Source: a virus. Taken from it: a DNA stretch of 44,479 nucleotides. Every line of letters starts with the position of its first letter. The first letter of the stretch is position 1. Shown one piece after another: positions 29,692-37,676 of the stretch. A program made the translations under genes and the position numbers. Location of the stretch: positions 1-44,479 of IMG/VR virus record IMGVR_UViG_3300031840_000439. One strand, written 5' to 3'. Under the pieces are notes generated by a model. The model made no database searches. It saw nothing but the letters and a program-made list of their open reading frames with translations, and had not been told where the DNA came from.

Positions 29692-30054
29692 TTAGGGGGA
29701 TTTGTCTTGTAGTTGATGTAGTCGAACAAAATAATCTGCATCGACTAAGACTAGGGGTTTGGTGTTATTACGTTTTAGGACTACAATTGGTTCATAATCA
29801 CCAGCATTTTCTTTTGCTTGTTCATACGATTTCCAAACGTTAACACTTTCTTGGTTTTTGCACTCGATTGATAGTGGGAACTTCTCTCTCGCAGCACGGG
29901 CCATGATGAGATCCTCACCACCCGCGCCCATGCTGCGAGATTCTATATCTTCTGGATGAATTTCTAATTTCTCAATAAGCAAATCACGAAACCATTGTTG
30001 AAGTCTACGTCCTTTTGCCTTCGCTGAGGAGGTTTTCACCACGAAACCCCCCAT
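29692..30054 (-). CDS. PD-(D/E)XK nuclease, Holliday-junction-resolvase-like
   Basis: The 120-residue protein has SSAKAKGRRLQQWFRDLL, then RSMGAGGEDLIMARAAREKF and PLSIECKNQESVNVWKSYEQ, ending LVLVDADYFVRL. GED...ECK fits the small PD-(D/E)XK nuclease core (Glu/Asp then Glu-x-Lys), and the layout resembles phage resolvase or VRR-type enzymes. It might process branched DNA before packaging. The ATG follows a small zinc-ribbon gene by nine bases. Confidence 0.7.
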   Translation of the reverse strand: MGGFVVKTSSAKAKGRRLQQWFRDLLIEKLEIHPEDIESRSMGAGGEDLIMARAAREKFPLSIECKNQESVNVWKSYEQAKENAGDYEPIVVLKRNNTKPLVLVDADYFVRLHQLQDKSP

Positions 30055-30063
30055 CTTTTTACA

Positions 30064-30225
30064 CTACTCGTCTTCATCTTCCCAGTCAATTATCTCATCT
30101 TCAAAATCTGGATCGTCAATATCACTTTTACAAAATGGACAATACATTATTCTATAGTGATAATCATCCATATTATGTTTAATAGCAAATTCAGCCTCAC
30201 AAGAGACACAGACTATGAGTTTCAT
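30064..30225 (-). CDS. 53-residue zinc-ribbon protein
   Basis: The ATG overlaps the TGA of nrdJ (ATGA), so translation is coupled. The product is MKLIVCVSCEAEFAIKHNMD, then YRIMYCPFCKSDIDDPDFED and an acidic end. Two CxxC pairs (Cys6/9 and Cys36/39) make a zinc ribbon. Similar short proteins occur in marine phages. It may bind nucleic acid or serve as an adaptor; function unknown. Confidence 0.8.
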   Translation of the reverse strand: MKLIVCVSCEAEFAIKHNMDDYHYRIMYCPFCKSDIDDPDFEDEIIDWEDEDE

Positions 30226-32141
30226 TGAATCTCGCAGAAACCCGCTGCACAGGCTAATTCTTGTGCACCAATTGTCATATCAGTTTGCTCATACTCTGCA
30301 AGTTTCTCCCATTCAACAAGTTCAGGCATACTCTTCAAAAGCACTTCGTATTCTTGTTTAGTGCAATCCTGATAAGGTGCTTGTTTATATGTATGCTCTG
30401 CAAATGGAAGGAAACTGACGCCACTCATATATTTAAAGTTATCGTATACCCACGACCCAACTTGCAACCATTCCTCTTCTTTGACAGAGATGGTAACAGA
30501 AGGCTTATGTTCGCACCAGTTTTCTTGATAAACTTTCCATAGTTTCAACTGTTCGATAGCAGACATGTCTGTGCGAAACACTGCACCAGATTCAACCTTC
30601 ATGGGAAAGGAAAACACTGATGTATGACTTGGATTCATCACATCATCTTCAACAGGAAATCCTTGGTCTACCATCATTTTTGTCAATGGGTCTTTCTTAT
30701 CACCACGCACTGTGCGAATATAATAAGGATTGTGTCTTGCATGAATACCAGAAGCAGAGTCAGTCAACTGACTTACTGTGCCAGATGGTTTTACACAAGT
30801 CACAGCAACAGATTGATTGATACCCATCTTTTCAGCATATTCCTTGTTTGTTTCTACAGCAACATCTCTTAGTTTTTGTAATCTAATTTCTAGGCCACGA
30901 ACCTTACCATTTGTGAGTTTACAATCCATAATACCTGTAAGGGAAACACCAAGCAATCTCTCTTCTTCACAGTTTCTTCTCCATGACTTAGAGACATACT
31001 TAAAGTTAACAAGTGTTGATTGGAATGTACCAAGAATAGTTGCAAGTCTTACCTTCTCCAAAAGAGTTTCCTCTGTATCGTGTGCACGTACCACAACCTC
31101 TGACAAATTACAGAACTGACGATTACGAAGAATAATTTCAGAACAAGGATTAGTGCCATATTCATGACCATCTACTTCACGCCTACCATTCTTTGATGCC
31201 ATCCAATTAGCAGACTCTCTATTAAAGATACCACGTTCACCAGACTTGGAATCATAAAGAGCTTTCCACTCATCCATAAAAAGACCAATGTTTGGTTTTT
31301 CACTATAACACGCAGAGTTGTTTGCAAGTGCCCGCTGACCGTTCTCATTCCACCACTGACCAGTCTTGGCATGACGCATAAGGTCATCAGATAGGTTAGA
31401 CAAACTAATCAGTGCAGAACGACGTACACCACCAACAACCACAACTTCTGCAATCTTACAGACTACATCGTGTGCTTCTATAGAATATAACTTACGTCCG
31501 CCTGCATTCTTAAAAATATTGACAGTAAAGTTAAATAGAGATTCAAGTGGTTCTGGACCACTAGCTCGTCCACCAAACGTCTTCAGCGGTGCACCAGCGG
31601 GTCTGATCTTACTTAAATCCCACCTTGGTATCTGTCCGACATATAACATACCAATAAGTTCTTTGAGTCCTTTAGCCCAACCCAACTTACTATCAGCCAC
31701 TACAATAGTAGTATCTGACATATGAAACTCATCAGCAATTACAGGAAGTTGAGAAACAAATTGTTTTTCAACACTAAATCCAACACCAGTACCATTCATA
31801 AGAACATAGAGAATTTCATCAAATGCCTGTGGACGATCAACTGCCACATAGGAACAGTTATAACCCGCAATGTTCTCACGTTTAAGAGCTTCACCAGCGG
31901 TCATCATACAACGCATGGACGGCATAACACGCTGACTAAGAACTGCATTTTCTAGTTCATCTCTCAACTTCTTTGTGAGGTCGAAGTTGGCTGTTTCCTT
32001 TAGGTGCCCGGTAAAAAAATCAAAATATCTAGCAACTGTCTCATCCCAAGTTTCGCGACGTTCTTTATCGGGCAACCATCTAGAATAACGGGACAAGTGA
32101 ATGAACTCTTGGTATGATGTTGGTAAATAATTACTAGGCAT
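30222..32141 (-). CDS. nrdJ: Adenosylcobalamin-dependent ribonucleotide reductase (class II, NrdJ)
   Basis: The 639-residue protein has AGYNCSYVAVD (active-site Cys), VLMNGTGVGFSVEKQ, the finger-loop NPCSEIILRNRQFCNLSE (thiyl Cys and partner) and a C-terminal CAAGFC redox pair. It reduces ribonucleotides using coenzyme B12, needing no oxygen and no second subunit. It feeds phage DNA synthesis, with ThyX. The host must supply or import cobalamin. It overlaps primase upstream by eight bases. Confidence 0.94.
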   Translation of the reverse strand: MPSNYLPTSYQEFIHLSRYSRWLPDKERRETWDETVARYFDFFTGHLKETANFDLTKKLRDELENAVLSQRVMPSMRCMMTAGEALKRENIAGYNCSYVAVDRPQAFDEILYVLMNGTGVGFSVEKQFVSQLPVIADEFHMSDTTIVVADSKLGWAKGLKELIGMLYVGQIPRWDLSKIRPAGAPLKTFGGRASGPEPLESLFNFTVNIFKNAGGRKLYSIEAHDVVCKIAEVVVVGGVRRSALISLSNLSDDLMRHAKTGQWWNENGQRALANNSACYSEKPNIGLFMDEWKALYDSKSGERGIFNRESANWMASKNGRREVDGHEYGTNPCSEIILRNRQFCNLSEVVVRAHDTEETLLEKVRLATILGTFQSTLVNFKYVSKSWRRNCEEERLLGVSLTGIMDCKLTNGKVRGLEIRLQKLRDVAVETNKEYAEKMGINQSVAVTCVKPSGTVSQLTDSASGIHARHNPYYIRTVRGDKKDPLTKMMVDQGFPVEDDVMNPSHTSVFSFPMKVESGAVFRTDMSAIEQLKLWKVYQENWCEHKPSVTISVKEEEWLQVGSWVYDNFKYMSGVSFLPFAEHTYKQAPYQDCTKQEYEVLLKSMPELVEWEKLAEYEQTDMTIGAQELACAAGFCEIQ

Positions 32142-33138
32142 TTATCTTTCTCCATTCTGCTAGTTTTAGTTGTGCCTCTGCACCACTAAATGTATTGTTT
32201 TTTATGATTGTTTCTAAGTCTTGTTTAGTATACCCTGCAATAATCATATCATTAATATCTTTTTGTTTCACATGGTTTGGCCAGATGACAATTTTCTGAC
32301 CTTGTTTTATTGTCTTCTCTATCTGTTTACAAATTTCTTTGTTTCGTGGTTCATTATCATATATGATAACTAACTCACCGTCTATCAATTTTTTAGAAAA
32401 GTCTGCCCCAGCAACTGCAATGCAATTGTCAAGGAACATACTATCTATCGGTCCTTCAACGACCAAGATTTTCTTAGTTTTATCTACTCTATTTAAACCA
32501 TAAATCTTGTCTGCATTTTCATCCAATTTGACGGTAATATATCTAGGTTGTTCAGAACCAAAGGCTCTACCTTGATATGCGAATACCTCACCATTCTCAT
32601 CCCTAAAAGGAATCAATAACCTTGGATGATCACAACTCGAAGGTGGAAATTTATTTTTTACTAAAAGGTTTGAAAATCCGTAAAAATCCGGGCATAAGAA
32701 CAGGTCTGCACATCTCTCTTGAGGAATATTTCTCTTCTCAACCAATCCTCTCGCCGGGTGAGACTTGGGTAGTTCTGAAATCGATTTGAGGTTTTTGAAA
32801 ATATTCTTCTTAGGAAAGACAGGTGCATTGAATTTAAACTCCGGTTCTGGATTGTTAGTTTTAACGCCTTTTCGGTAACGTTCCATTATATAGTCATCGT
32901 AAACTTTTGAGTTTACGTGTTTAATAAGATTTCCCAATGTTGCTCCAGCACCACAGTTGTGACATTTGAAAAACAAATCGTTCTTTTTACGGTAAACGAA
33001 TCCTCTGGCTTTTGTGCGAGACTTCTGTGAATCTCCACAATATGGACAACGAAAGTTCCACAAGTTCTCCCCTTTCTTTTTAAAAAGTGGAAGTTGTGTG
33101 CTTAGTATATTAAGGTATTTTGTATCGATATAAGACAT
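32134..33138 (-). CDS. 61: DNA primase gp61 (DnaG type)
   Basis: At 334 residues it is close to T4 gp61 (342). An N-terminal zinc ribbon (RCPYCGDSQ, Cys31/34; FKCHNCGAG, Cys59/62) is followed by a TOPRIM core (ILVVEGPIDSMFL and VIIYDNEPRN). It makes RNA primers with the gp41 helicase. The ATG coincides with the expected start of transcription from the host-type promoter at 33145-33173 and lacks a ribosome site, so a leaderless mRNA is possible. Confidence 0.93.
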   Translation of the reverse strand: MSYIDTKYLNILSTQLPLFKKKGENLWNFRCPYCGDSQKSRTKARGFVYRKKNDLFFKCHNCGAGATLGNLIKHVNSKVYDDYIMERYRKGVKTNNPEPEFKFNAPVFPKKNIFKNLKSISELPKSHPARGLVEKRNIPQERCADLFLCPDFYGFSNLLVKNKFPPSSCDHPRLLIPFRDENGEVFAYQGRAFGSEQPRYITVKLDENADKIYGLNRVDKTKKILVVEGPIDSMFLDNCIAVAGADFSKKLIDGELVIIYDNEPRNKEICKQIEKTIKQGQKIVIWPNHVKQKDINDMIIAGYTKQDLETIIKNNTFSGAEAQLKLAEWRKINA

Positions 33139-33144
33139 TCAGGT

Positions 33145-33173
33145 ATGATATCATATCTATCACAGAATGTCAA
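33145..33173 (-). promoter_or_regulatory. Host sigma70-type promoter for primase-nrdJ
   Basis: Minus strand: TTGACA (33168-33173), a 17-base spacer, TATCAT (33145-33150). The predicted start falls at about 33138, the A of the primase ATG. It lies within the last codons of the upstream coiled-coil gene. Confidence 0.8.
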
Positions 33174-33597
33174 GTTCTAAGATTTTGTTGAGCACAAACC
33201 CAGCAATAATTGAAGCGCCAATAAGAACGTGACGCCATCTTTCTAAAATACCAACTCTGTCTCTGAGTTCATCACGTATGGCCTGAATTTCTTTATTCTG
33301 TTCTGCGTGTTGTGCAGCTGCAGCCACCATGATTTCTTTGGTATTAGTAGTTACTCTTGAATGAAGTTCAGAGATTTGTTTCAATAACTCTGAACGACGT
33401 GTTTCTATTTGTTGCTCTGCCTCTACAATTGCTTCTTCTTGTCTTGCAAGTTTTTCTTCATGTACGGCAAGCATACGATGAATGGAATTAGATACATCAG
33501 TTAGTTTCTCTATAGCGACATCTAGTCTATCATGGATTTTTCTTTGATCTTCTAGTTCCTTTTTAAGAAGTTGAACCTGTGTTTCCAACTCAGCCAT
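33160..33597 (-). CDS. Coiled-coil protein with C-terminal membrane anchor
   Basis: The 145-residue protein is a long coiled coil (about 1-115, with RLDVAIEKLTDVSNSIHRML and HEEKLARQEEAI) ending in one membrane helix (RWRHVLIGASIIAGFVLNKI). It is conserved in marine T4-like phages near lysis genes. It could be a holin partner or membrane scaffold. Its 3' end carries the primase promoter. Its ATG follows the holin-like gene stop by one base. Confidence 0.75.
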   Translation of the reverse strand: MAELETQVQLLKKELEDQRKIHDRLDVAIEKLTDVSNSIHRMLAVHEEKLARQEEAIVEAEQQIETRRSELLKQISELHSRVTTNTKEIMVAAAAQHAEQNKEIQAIRDELRDRVGILERWRHVLIGASIIAGFVLNKILELDIL

Positions 33598-33598
33598 G

Positions 33599-33757
33599 TT
33601 AGTCTTTCTTAACGATTGAAATTAAACCCCAAACAATAGCGGCATACGCCAACCATTTTACAAAAGGGCCACCTAAAACTATAACAGCGCCTAACACGAT
33701 AAGACTTGCGCCTGACCATGAAGACATTTCTTTGACTCTATCTTTTAACCAGCTCAT
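33599..33757 (-). CDS. 52-residue holin-like membrane protein
   Basis: ATG 33757 directly follows the upstream stop (TAAATG) with GGAG ahead. The product is MSWLKDRVKEMSSWSGASLI, then a hydrophobic run VLGAVIVLGGPFVKWLAYAA and IVWGLISIVKKD, so two short membrane segments with charged ends. Size, topology and position near the spanin genes fit a small holin; this is inference. Confidence 0.68.
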   Translation of the reverse strand: MSWLKDRVKEMSSWSGASLIVLGAVIVLGGPFVKWLAYAAIVWGLISIVKKD

Positions 33758-34060
33758 TTAAATCTCCTCGTCTGTAACAGTGGATCTTGTTGTATTGTTA
33801 TCTATGCAATGTTGTGCAAAAACTGCACGATCTGCCACAATGACTGAATCAACAACAAATTCATTTTTATTTGCTTCTGTATCAAAAATTCTAGTTTTGA
33901 ACTTTGTTAACGTATCTTCAGACAGGGTTATTGAAAAACTAACAGATTTCCCTGTATCCTCATACGTTGTTTTAATGTGAGCAATAGTATCATCCGAAAC
34001 CACATAAAAATCTGTATCTGTATTCGGACGAACTTCTTTAGTAGTTCTTTGCCACGCCAT
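33758..34060 (-). CDS. Small protein, unknown (possible structural or late protein)
   Basis: The 100-residue protein (MAWQRTTKEVRPNTDTDFYV) is strand-rich, polar and lacks Cys except in QHCIDNN. ATG 34060 is preferred over the upstream in-frame start because it begins the conserved-looking MAWQRTTKEVRP. A GATAAATA late-like motif lies about 48 bases upstream. No family recognised. Confidence 0.65.
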   Translation of the reverse strand: MAWQRTTKEVRPNTDTDFYVVSDDTIAHIKTTYEDTGKSVSFSITLSEDTLTKFKTRIFDTEANKNEFVVDSVIVADRAVFAQHCIDNNTTRSTVTDEEI

Positions 34061-34106
34061 AATCGTTCCTCTCATTTACCGTCATTTTTTTCTCCATTAA
34101 CTTTAT

Positions 34107-34370
34107 TTATTTATCGTCTTGAGAATTTAAGTTTTCTAATTGTACCACTCTTTCTTCTAGGTTGTCCAGTTTTTTTGCAACATTTGGATACTTCTTTCTC
34201 CATGCCTCTTCTTCAGCAAGAATCTTTATATTTAATTTCTTTGCTGCCCATGTAGACAACCCATCAACTTTTGCATAAGTCCAAATTCCAAGTTTTGTAT
34301 CTGCAAACCAACTATTTGTAGCTTGCCCAAGTATGGCTCCTGCAATTGCTTGTACTGCCCAAAACCACAT
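34107..34370 (-). CDS. Small protein with hydrophobic N-terminus, unknown
   Basis: The 87-residue protein has MWFWAVQAIAGAILGQATNS then WFADTKLGIWTYAKVDGLST and a coiled-coil C-terminus (KKLDNLEERVVQLENLNSQD). Related proteins with the GQA-NSWF core occur in marine T4-like phages. It may be a membrane-associated lysis or late protein. The start abuts the stop of a cysteine-rich ORF upstream. Confidence 0.7.
   Translation of the reverse strand: MWFWAVQAIAGAILGQATNSWFADTKLGIWTYAKVDGLSTWAAKKLNIKILAEEEAWRKKYPNVAKKLDNLEERVVQLENLNSQDDK
34108..34115 (-). promoter_or_regulatory. Late promoter-like motif GATAAATA
   Basis: Minus strand GATAAATA, one mismatch from the T4 late element and the same variant as ahead of gp32. 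It lies at the stop of the upstream gene, 48 bases before ATG 34060. AATAAATA overlaps it. Confidence 0.45.
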
Positions 34371-34496
34371 TTAATCAGGTGTCCCCACACAACAAGGACA
34401 TTCATCATCTGGAGCACAAAGACAAGGATTGCATGTGCAATATGGATTTTCGCAAAGTTCATTTTCACAAATATGATAATCGGTTACCTTTTTCAT
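34371..34496 (-). CDS. 41-residue cysteine-rich metal-binding protein
   Basis: The product is MKKVTDYHICENELCENPYC then TCNPCLCAPDDECPCCVGTPD: ten cysteines in 41 residues in closely spaced CxxxxC, CxC, CxxC and CC units. AGGAG lies just upstream of ATG 34496, which is preferred over the longer frame from 34568. Similar CENPYC...CDPC peptides occur in marine phages. It probably binds zinc or another soft metal; function unknown. Confidence 0.72.
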   Translation of the reverse strand: MKKVTDYHICENELCENPYCTCNPCLCAPDDECPCCVGTPD

Positions 34497-34564
34497 TTTT
34501 GATCTCCTTTTAAATAATTTTGTGTTTGAAAACATTTGTAAATATGTTGTAATTATTATTCCTG

Positions 34565-35032
34565 TCATGATTCATCAGCAGAAGCAGGCCATCTCCCAAA
34601 TGCTCTTACCGCCCAATAGGCAGGATAGATTTTATATTTTCTTACAGAAGGTTGTGCACTCTGCATACCCCACAAAAAAATCTTATCTGAAAGTTTTCTT
34701 GCCTTTTTCCAAGTTTTTTTGTTCATGTTCTTAGAATGATAATAAGAACGCAAACTTGCATAAAGATGGTCATGAATAACCGCTGCACGAGCAACGTCCC
34801 AAGGAGAAATGATTCCCCACACTGCTCTAGGGACAGATGCCAAGTCAGTCTTCATTCCAACATCACAAGTTATTCTTCCTGTGTCTGCTATGTTGACACC
34901 AATCTCTTTGAGAATCTCTATATCATCTATTGACAATAGATGTGTTTTGAAAGATAATTGTTTTTCTAATTTCCATGTTTTGGGAGGTGTGAACTCTGCA
35001 CTAATTTTAGCATTAAAATTACCCATTGTCAT
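34565..35032 (-). CDS. DUF1353-family phage protein
   Basis: The 155-residue protein has the DUF1353 core: MKTDLASVPRAVWGIISPWD followed by VARAAVIHDHLYASLRSYYH, and a C-terminal IYPAYWAVRAFGRW. DUF1353 proteins lie in phage tail or lysis clusters and have no confirmed activity; the conserved Asp and His residues suggest metal binding. The start overlaps the spanin gene upstream by four bases. Confidence 0.82.
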   Translation of the reverse strand: MTMGNFNAKISAEFTPPKTWKLEKQLSFKTHLLSIDDIEILKEIGVNIADTGRITCDVGMKTDLASVPRAVWGIISPWDVARAAVIHDHLYASLRSYYHSKNMNKKTWKKARKLSDKIFLWGMQSAQPSVRKYKIYPAYWAVRAFGRWPASADES

Positions 35033-35436
35033 TCTTGATTTTCCTTTTCTTGATTAGGAGTCACAGCCTTCTCATAGTAAATAATTATCTCCTTCTGCTG
35101 TTGTAAATATCTTTTTATCTCTGCCATATTCAATGCCAGAGTTTCATAGTCTCTTACACTTAAAACATAACCAACCAAGTCTCCATTTTCTTTGATGAAT
35201 TTGTTTTTAAATTCTTCAAAGTTCTGCTCAGTAACAACATAAAAATGTATATCATTTAATCGAACAGGACTCGGCCGAGTCTGTAAAGGAATCTTTCTCT
35301 CAACCTCTACTGTTTTAACTTCTACAGGGAGAACAGATCTCCAACTACTACAACCACTACTGAGTAGAAGTGCTGGAATCAGGAGACTCAATAACAGTAA
35401 GTTCTTCCAACGATTTAAAAAGTTTGTTTGTTCCAT
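35029..35436 (-). CDS. Outer-membrane spanin lipoprotein (Rz1-like)
   Basis: The 135-residue protein has a lipoprotein signal with lipobox LLSSGC (after NLLLLSLLIPALL) and a periplasmic part ending in coiled coil (LALNMAEIKRYLQQQKEIII). It starts 80 bases inside the inner-membrane spanin gene in a different frame, the typical Rz/Rz1 arrangement. The pair would fuse inner and outer membranes at lysis. It is longer than classical Rz1. Confidence 0.78.
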   Translation of the reverse strand: MEQTNFLNRWKNLLLLSLLIPALLLSSGCSSWRSVLPVEVKTVEVERKIPLQTRPSPVRLNDIHFYVVTEQNFEEFKNKFIKENGDLVGYVLSVRDYETLALNMAEIKRYLQQQKEIIIYYEKAVTPNQEKENQE

Positions 35437-35764
35437 TGTTTATTCTTTTCTCTATTAGTCCTGGCTTTTGCATACTTAACTTGGCCAAATCATGTTTACG
35501 CAACTTACCAATGAGAACATCTTTATATTCATTTGCTTTGTCTAATTTAGACTGTAGTTCTATATTTAGTTCTTCAAACTTTTGTTGGTCTTTAACCAAC
35601 ACATTGATAGTATTGTCCTGTTCCTTCGTTACTGCCTCTAATCTTGCACTATTTTCTGTGAGAGTTTGAATTCGTGATTGTGTGTCTTTGTAGTAGTAAT
35701 AACCACCATACACAACACCACCAACTAAACCAACAACAATTATGAGAATATAAATTTTTAACAT
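35357..35764 (-). CDS. Inner-membrane spanin (Rz-like)
   Basis: The 135-residue protein has one N-terminal membrane anchor (YILIIVVGLVGGVVYGGYYY), a periplasmic coiled coil (SRIQTLTENSARLEAVTKEQ, NIELQSKLDKANEYKDVLIG) and a conserved KHDLAKLSMQKPGLIEKRIN. The overlap with a lipoprotein gene in another frame supports the i-spanin call. No endolysin is adjacent; the M15 and SleB enzymes lie about 17-20 kb away. Confidence 0.8.
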   Translation of the reverse strand: MLKIYILIIVVGLVGGVVYGGYYYYKDTQSRIQTLTENSARLEAVTKEQDNTINVLVKDQQKFEELNIELQSKLDKANEYKDVLIGKLRKHDLAKLSMQKPGLIEKRINNGTNKLFKSLEELTVIESPDSSTSTQ

Positions 35765-35772
35765 TGTATTTC

Positions 35773-37626
35773 CTATCCGTTATCAAACTGAAATGCGTTC
35801 CACCCCAGGCCAGAAAGAGTAATACCGTGAGATGCAAGAACTGCGATTGGATCTGAAGTAGCATCCTCATATAGAATATTATCATTTGCATCAGCTGCCG
35901 TATCAAGAACAAGATTGTCTCCAGCATTTGAACTAGAACCATCTGTGCCATTTAGTATGATCGCAATTTCAAGTTTTGATGATGTAGCAGCATTTCCAGT
36001 TGTATCTTGATTGCCCGAAGTATTGACGCCAGGCAAGTTAATGTTTGCACTACCATCAAATGAAACACCACCAATAGTTCTTGCTGTGGTCAGTGTTGCA
36101 GCACTGCCTGTTGTATTTTGATTACCAGCGGTATTTACACCCGGCAAGTTAATATTAGCTGTACCATCAAAAGACACACCACCAATAGTTCTTGCAGTCT
36201 CTAATGCGGTAGCGGTAGCAGCATTACCAGTTGTATCCTGATTGAGAGTTCCTACTACAAGATCAATGGTTCCGTCACTATCCTGATAAGTTACTGTGAT
36301 ACCTGTTTCTGTGTTAGAACCAAACATGGCTCCAACTGTGTCTTGAATAACCTCACTAAGATCAATGTTAGCAGTACCATCAAAAGATACACCATGAATA
36401 GTTCTAGCAGTTTCTAATGCGGTAGCAGTTGCTGCATTTCCTGTGGTATCCTGATTAAGAGTGCCAATTACAAAATCTAAAGTATTATCACTATCTTGAT
36501 AACTTACGGTTATTCCTGTTTCAGTGTTGGAACTAACCATTGCCCCAACGGTATCAGCAATAAATTCACCTAGAGCAGTTCCATCAACCGTAATTGCATC
36601 TGCTTCTAAAGTACCATCAATATCTGCATTACCAGAAATGTCTAACGTGACCGCATCTAATTCACCAGCCACAGTCAACACACCGTCAGCAACAGTCATC
36701 AGATCAGTATCATCACCGTGTCCTATTGTTGCACCATTGATAACAACATTATCAACAGTCAACGCAGTCAGTGTGCCAAGTGAAGTTATATTACCTTGTG
36801 CGGCAGTTGTGAGTGTAACATCTGCAATATATGTCTTAATTCTTGATGCTGCTGTTTTTCTATTTGTACCTCCTGCACCATCATCAACAATAAATAGGTC
36901 GGCATCAGCAATCGCAGCACCAATATCTGTGCCACCATCAATATCCAAGTCTGTTATTGCAGAAGAACCGCTACCAGAAGCAGCTGCACCTATCCATTTA
37001 CCAGCAGAGGAACTATATTTAAGAAACTTACCATCTACTTTTGCAGTAGAACTCTGAACATCATCTAAAAATTCTAAACGAACTTCACCAGAACCAGCAC
37101 CAGCAAACCCTTGTTTTGATATATGATTTTGAACGTGAGTTTTGAACTTATCAAACTCTATCTTCAACTCCAAGAAAGGATCGATTTGTTCTTTAACTTC
37201 AGAGGGACTGGTTTTCTTAATAATCTCAACACTATTGCTAACAATACTATGTTCTTCTATTTCTGGAACGGAAATTGTTTCAACAACAGGTTCTGGTTCC
37301 AGTTCAATTACAGGTTCTGGTTCTATTTCAACAACAGGTTCAGATTTGATTTCAGTGACAATCTTTGGTGGGCCTTCCTCAACAAAGGAAGTCATTAGTT
37401 CAGTTATAGAATCTACTTTTTTCTGTTGAACTACAGATGATTTTTTTGATTCTTCAAGAGTGTTAGATAACTGTGCAAACAAAGATGAGAGTTCATTAGT
37501 TGGATCTTCAATCTTTTCTTTAATATTTTGACGAGCAGCTTGTTCTTTTTTACGAGTTGCCTCTTTCTCTTCAGATAGAACACTAAAGAAGTCTTCTAGT
37601 TCAGATTTTTTATTTTTGTTTGACAT
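35773..37626 (-). CDS. Fibre-like virion structural protein with repeats
   Basis: The 617-residue protein has a charged coiled-coil N-terminus (about 1-75), a Glu/Pro stretch (VVEIEPEPVIELEPEPVVE) that may be a rod, and a long beta-rich part with repeated units GNAATATALETARTIGGVSF and DGTANINLPGVNT, as in phage tail-fibre or whisker repeats. The end carries IILNGTDGSSSNA, also found in the protein at 41656. A perfect late promoter lies 28 bases upstream. It is a candidate fibre or head/neck appendage; host receptor binding is possible. Confidence 0.78.
   Translation of the reverse strand: MSNKNKKSELEDFFSVLSEEKEATRKKEQAARQNIKEKIEDPTNELSSLFAQLSNTLEESKKSSVVQQKKVDSITELMTSFVEEGPPKIVTEIKSEPVVEIEPEPVIELEPEPVVETISVPEIEEHSIVSNSVEIIKKTSPSEVKEQIDPFLELKIEFDKFKTHVQNHISKQGFAGAGSGEVRLEFLDDVQSSTAKVDGKFLKYSSSAGKWIGAAASGSGSSAITDLDIDGGTDIGAAIADADLFIVDDGAGGTNRKTAASRIKTYIADVTLTTAAQGNITSLGTLTALTVDNVVINGATIGHGDDTDLMTVADGVLTVAGELDAVTLDISGNADIDGTLEADAITVDGTALGEFIADTVGAMVSSNTETGITVSYQDSDNTLDFVIGTLNQDTTGNAATATALETARTIHGVSFDGTANIDLSEVIQDTVGAMFGSNTETGITVTYQDSDGTIDLVVGTLNQDTTGNAATATALETARTIGGVSFDGTANINLPGVNTAGNQNTTGSAATLTTARTIGGVSFDGSANINLPGVNTSGNQDTTGNAATSSKLEIAIILNGTDGSSSNAGDNLVLDTAADANDNILYEDATSDPIAVLASHGITLSGLGWNAFQFDNG
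35985..36480 (-). repeat. Internal fibre repeats
   Basis: Units of the type TTGNAATATALETARTIxGV then SFDGTANI occur about four times, two of them preceded by a longer unit, SNTETGITVxYQDSDxTxD plus GTLNQ. Copies are similar at DNA level, suggesting recent expansion, as is usual in fibre genes. Confidence 0.8.
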
Positions 37627-37653
37627 TTCTCAACCACTGTTAGTTTATTACCA

Positions 37654-37661
37654 TATTTATA
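37654..37661 (-). promoter_or_regulatory. T4-type late promoter (TATAAATA) for the fibre-like gene
   Basis: The minus strand reads TATAAATA in the 50-base gap between the oxygenase at 37677 and ATG 37626. A TTGACA immediately upstream (37661-37666) has no suitable -10 and is probably chance. Confidence 0.8.
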
Positions 37662-37676
37662 TGTCAAACTAATCTA

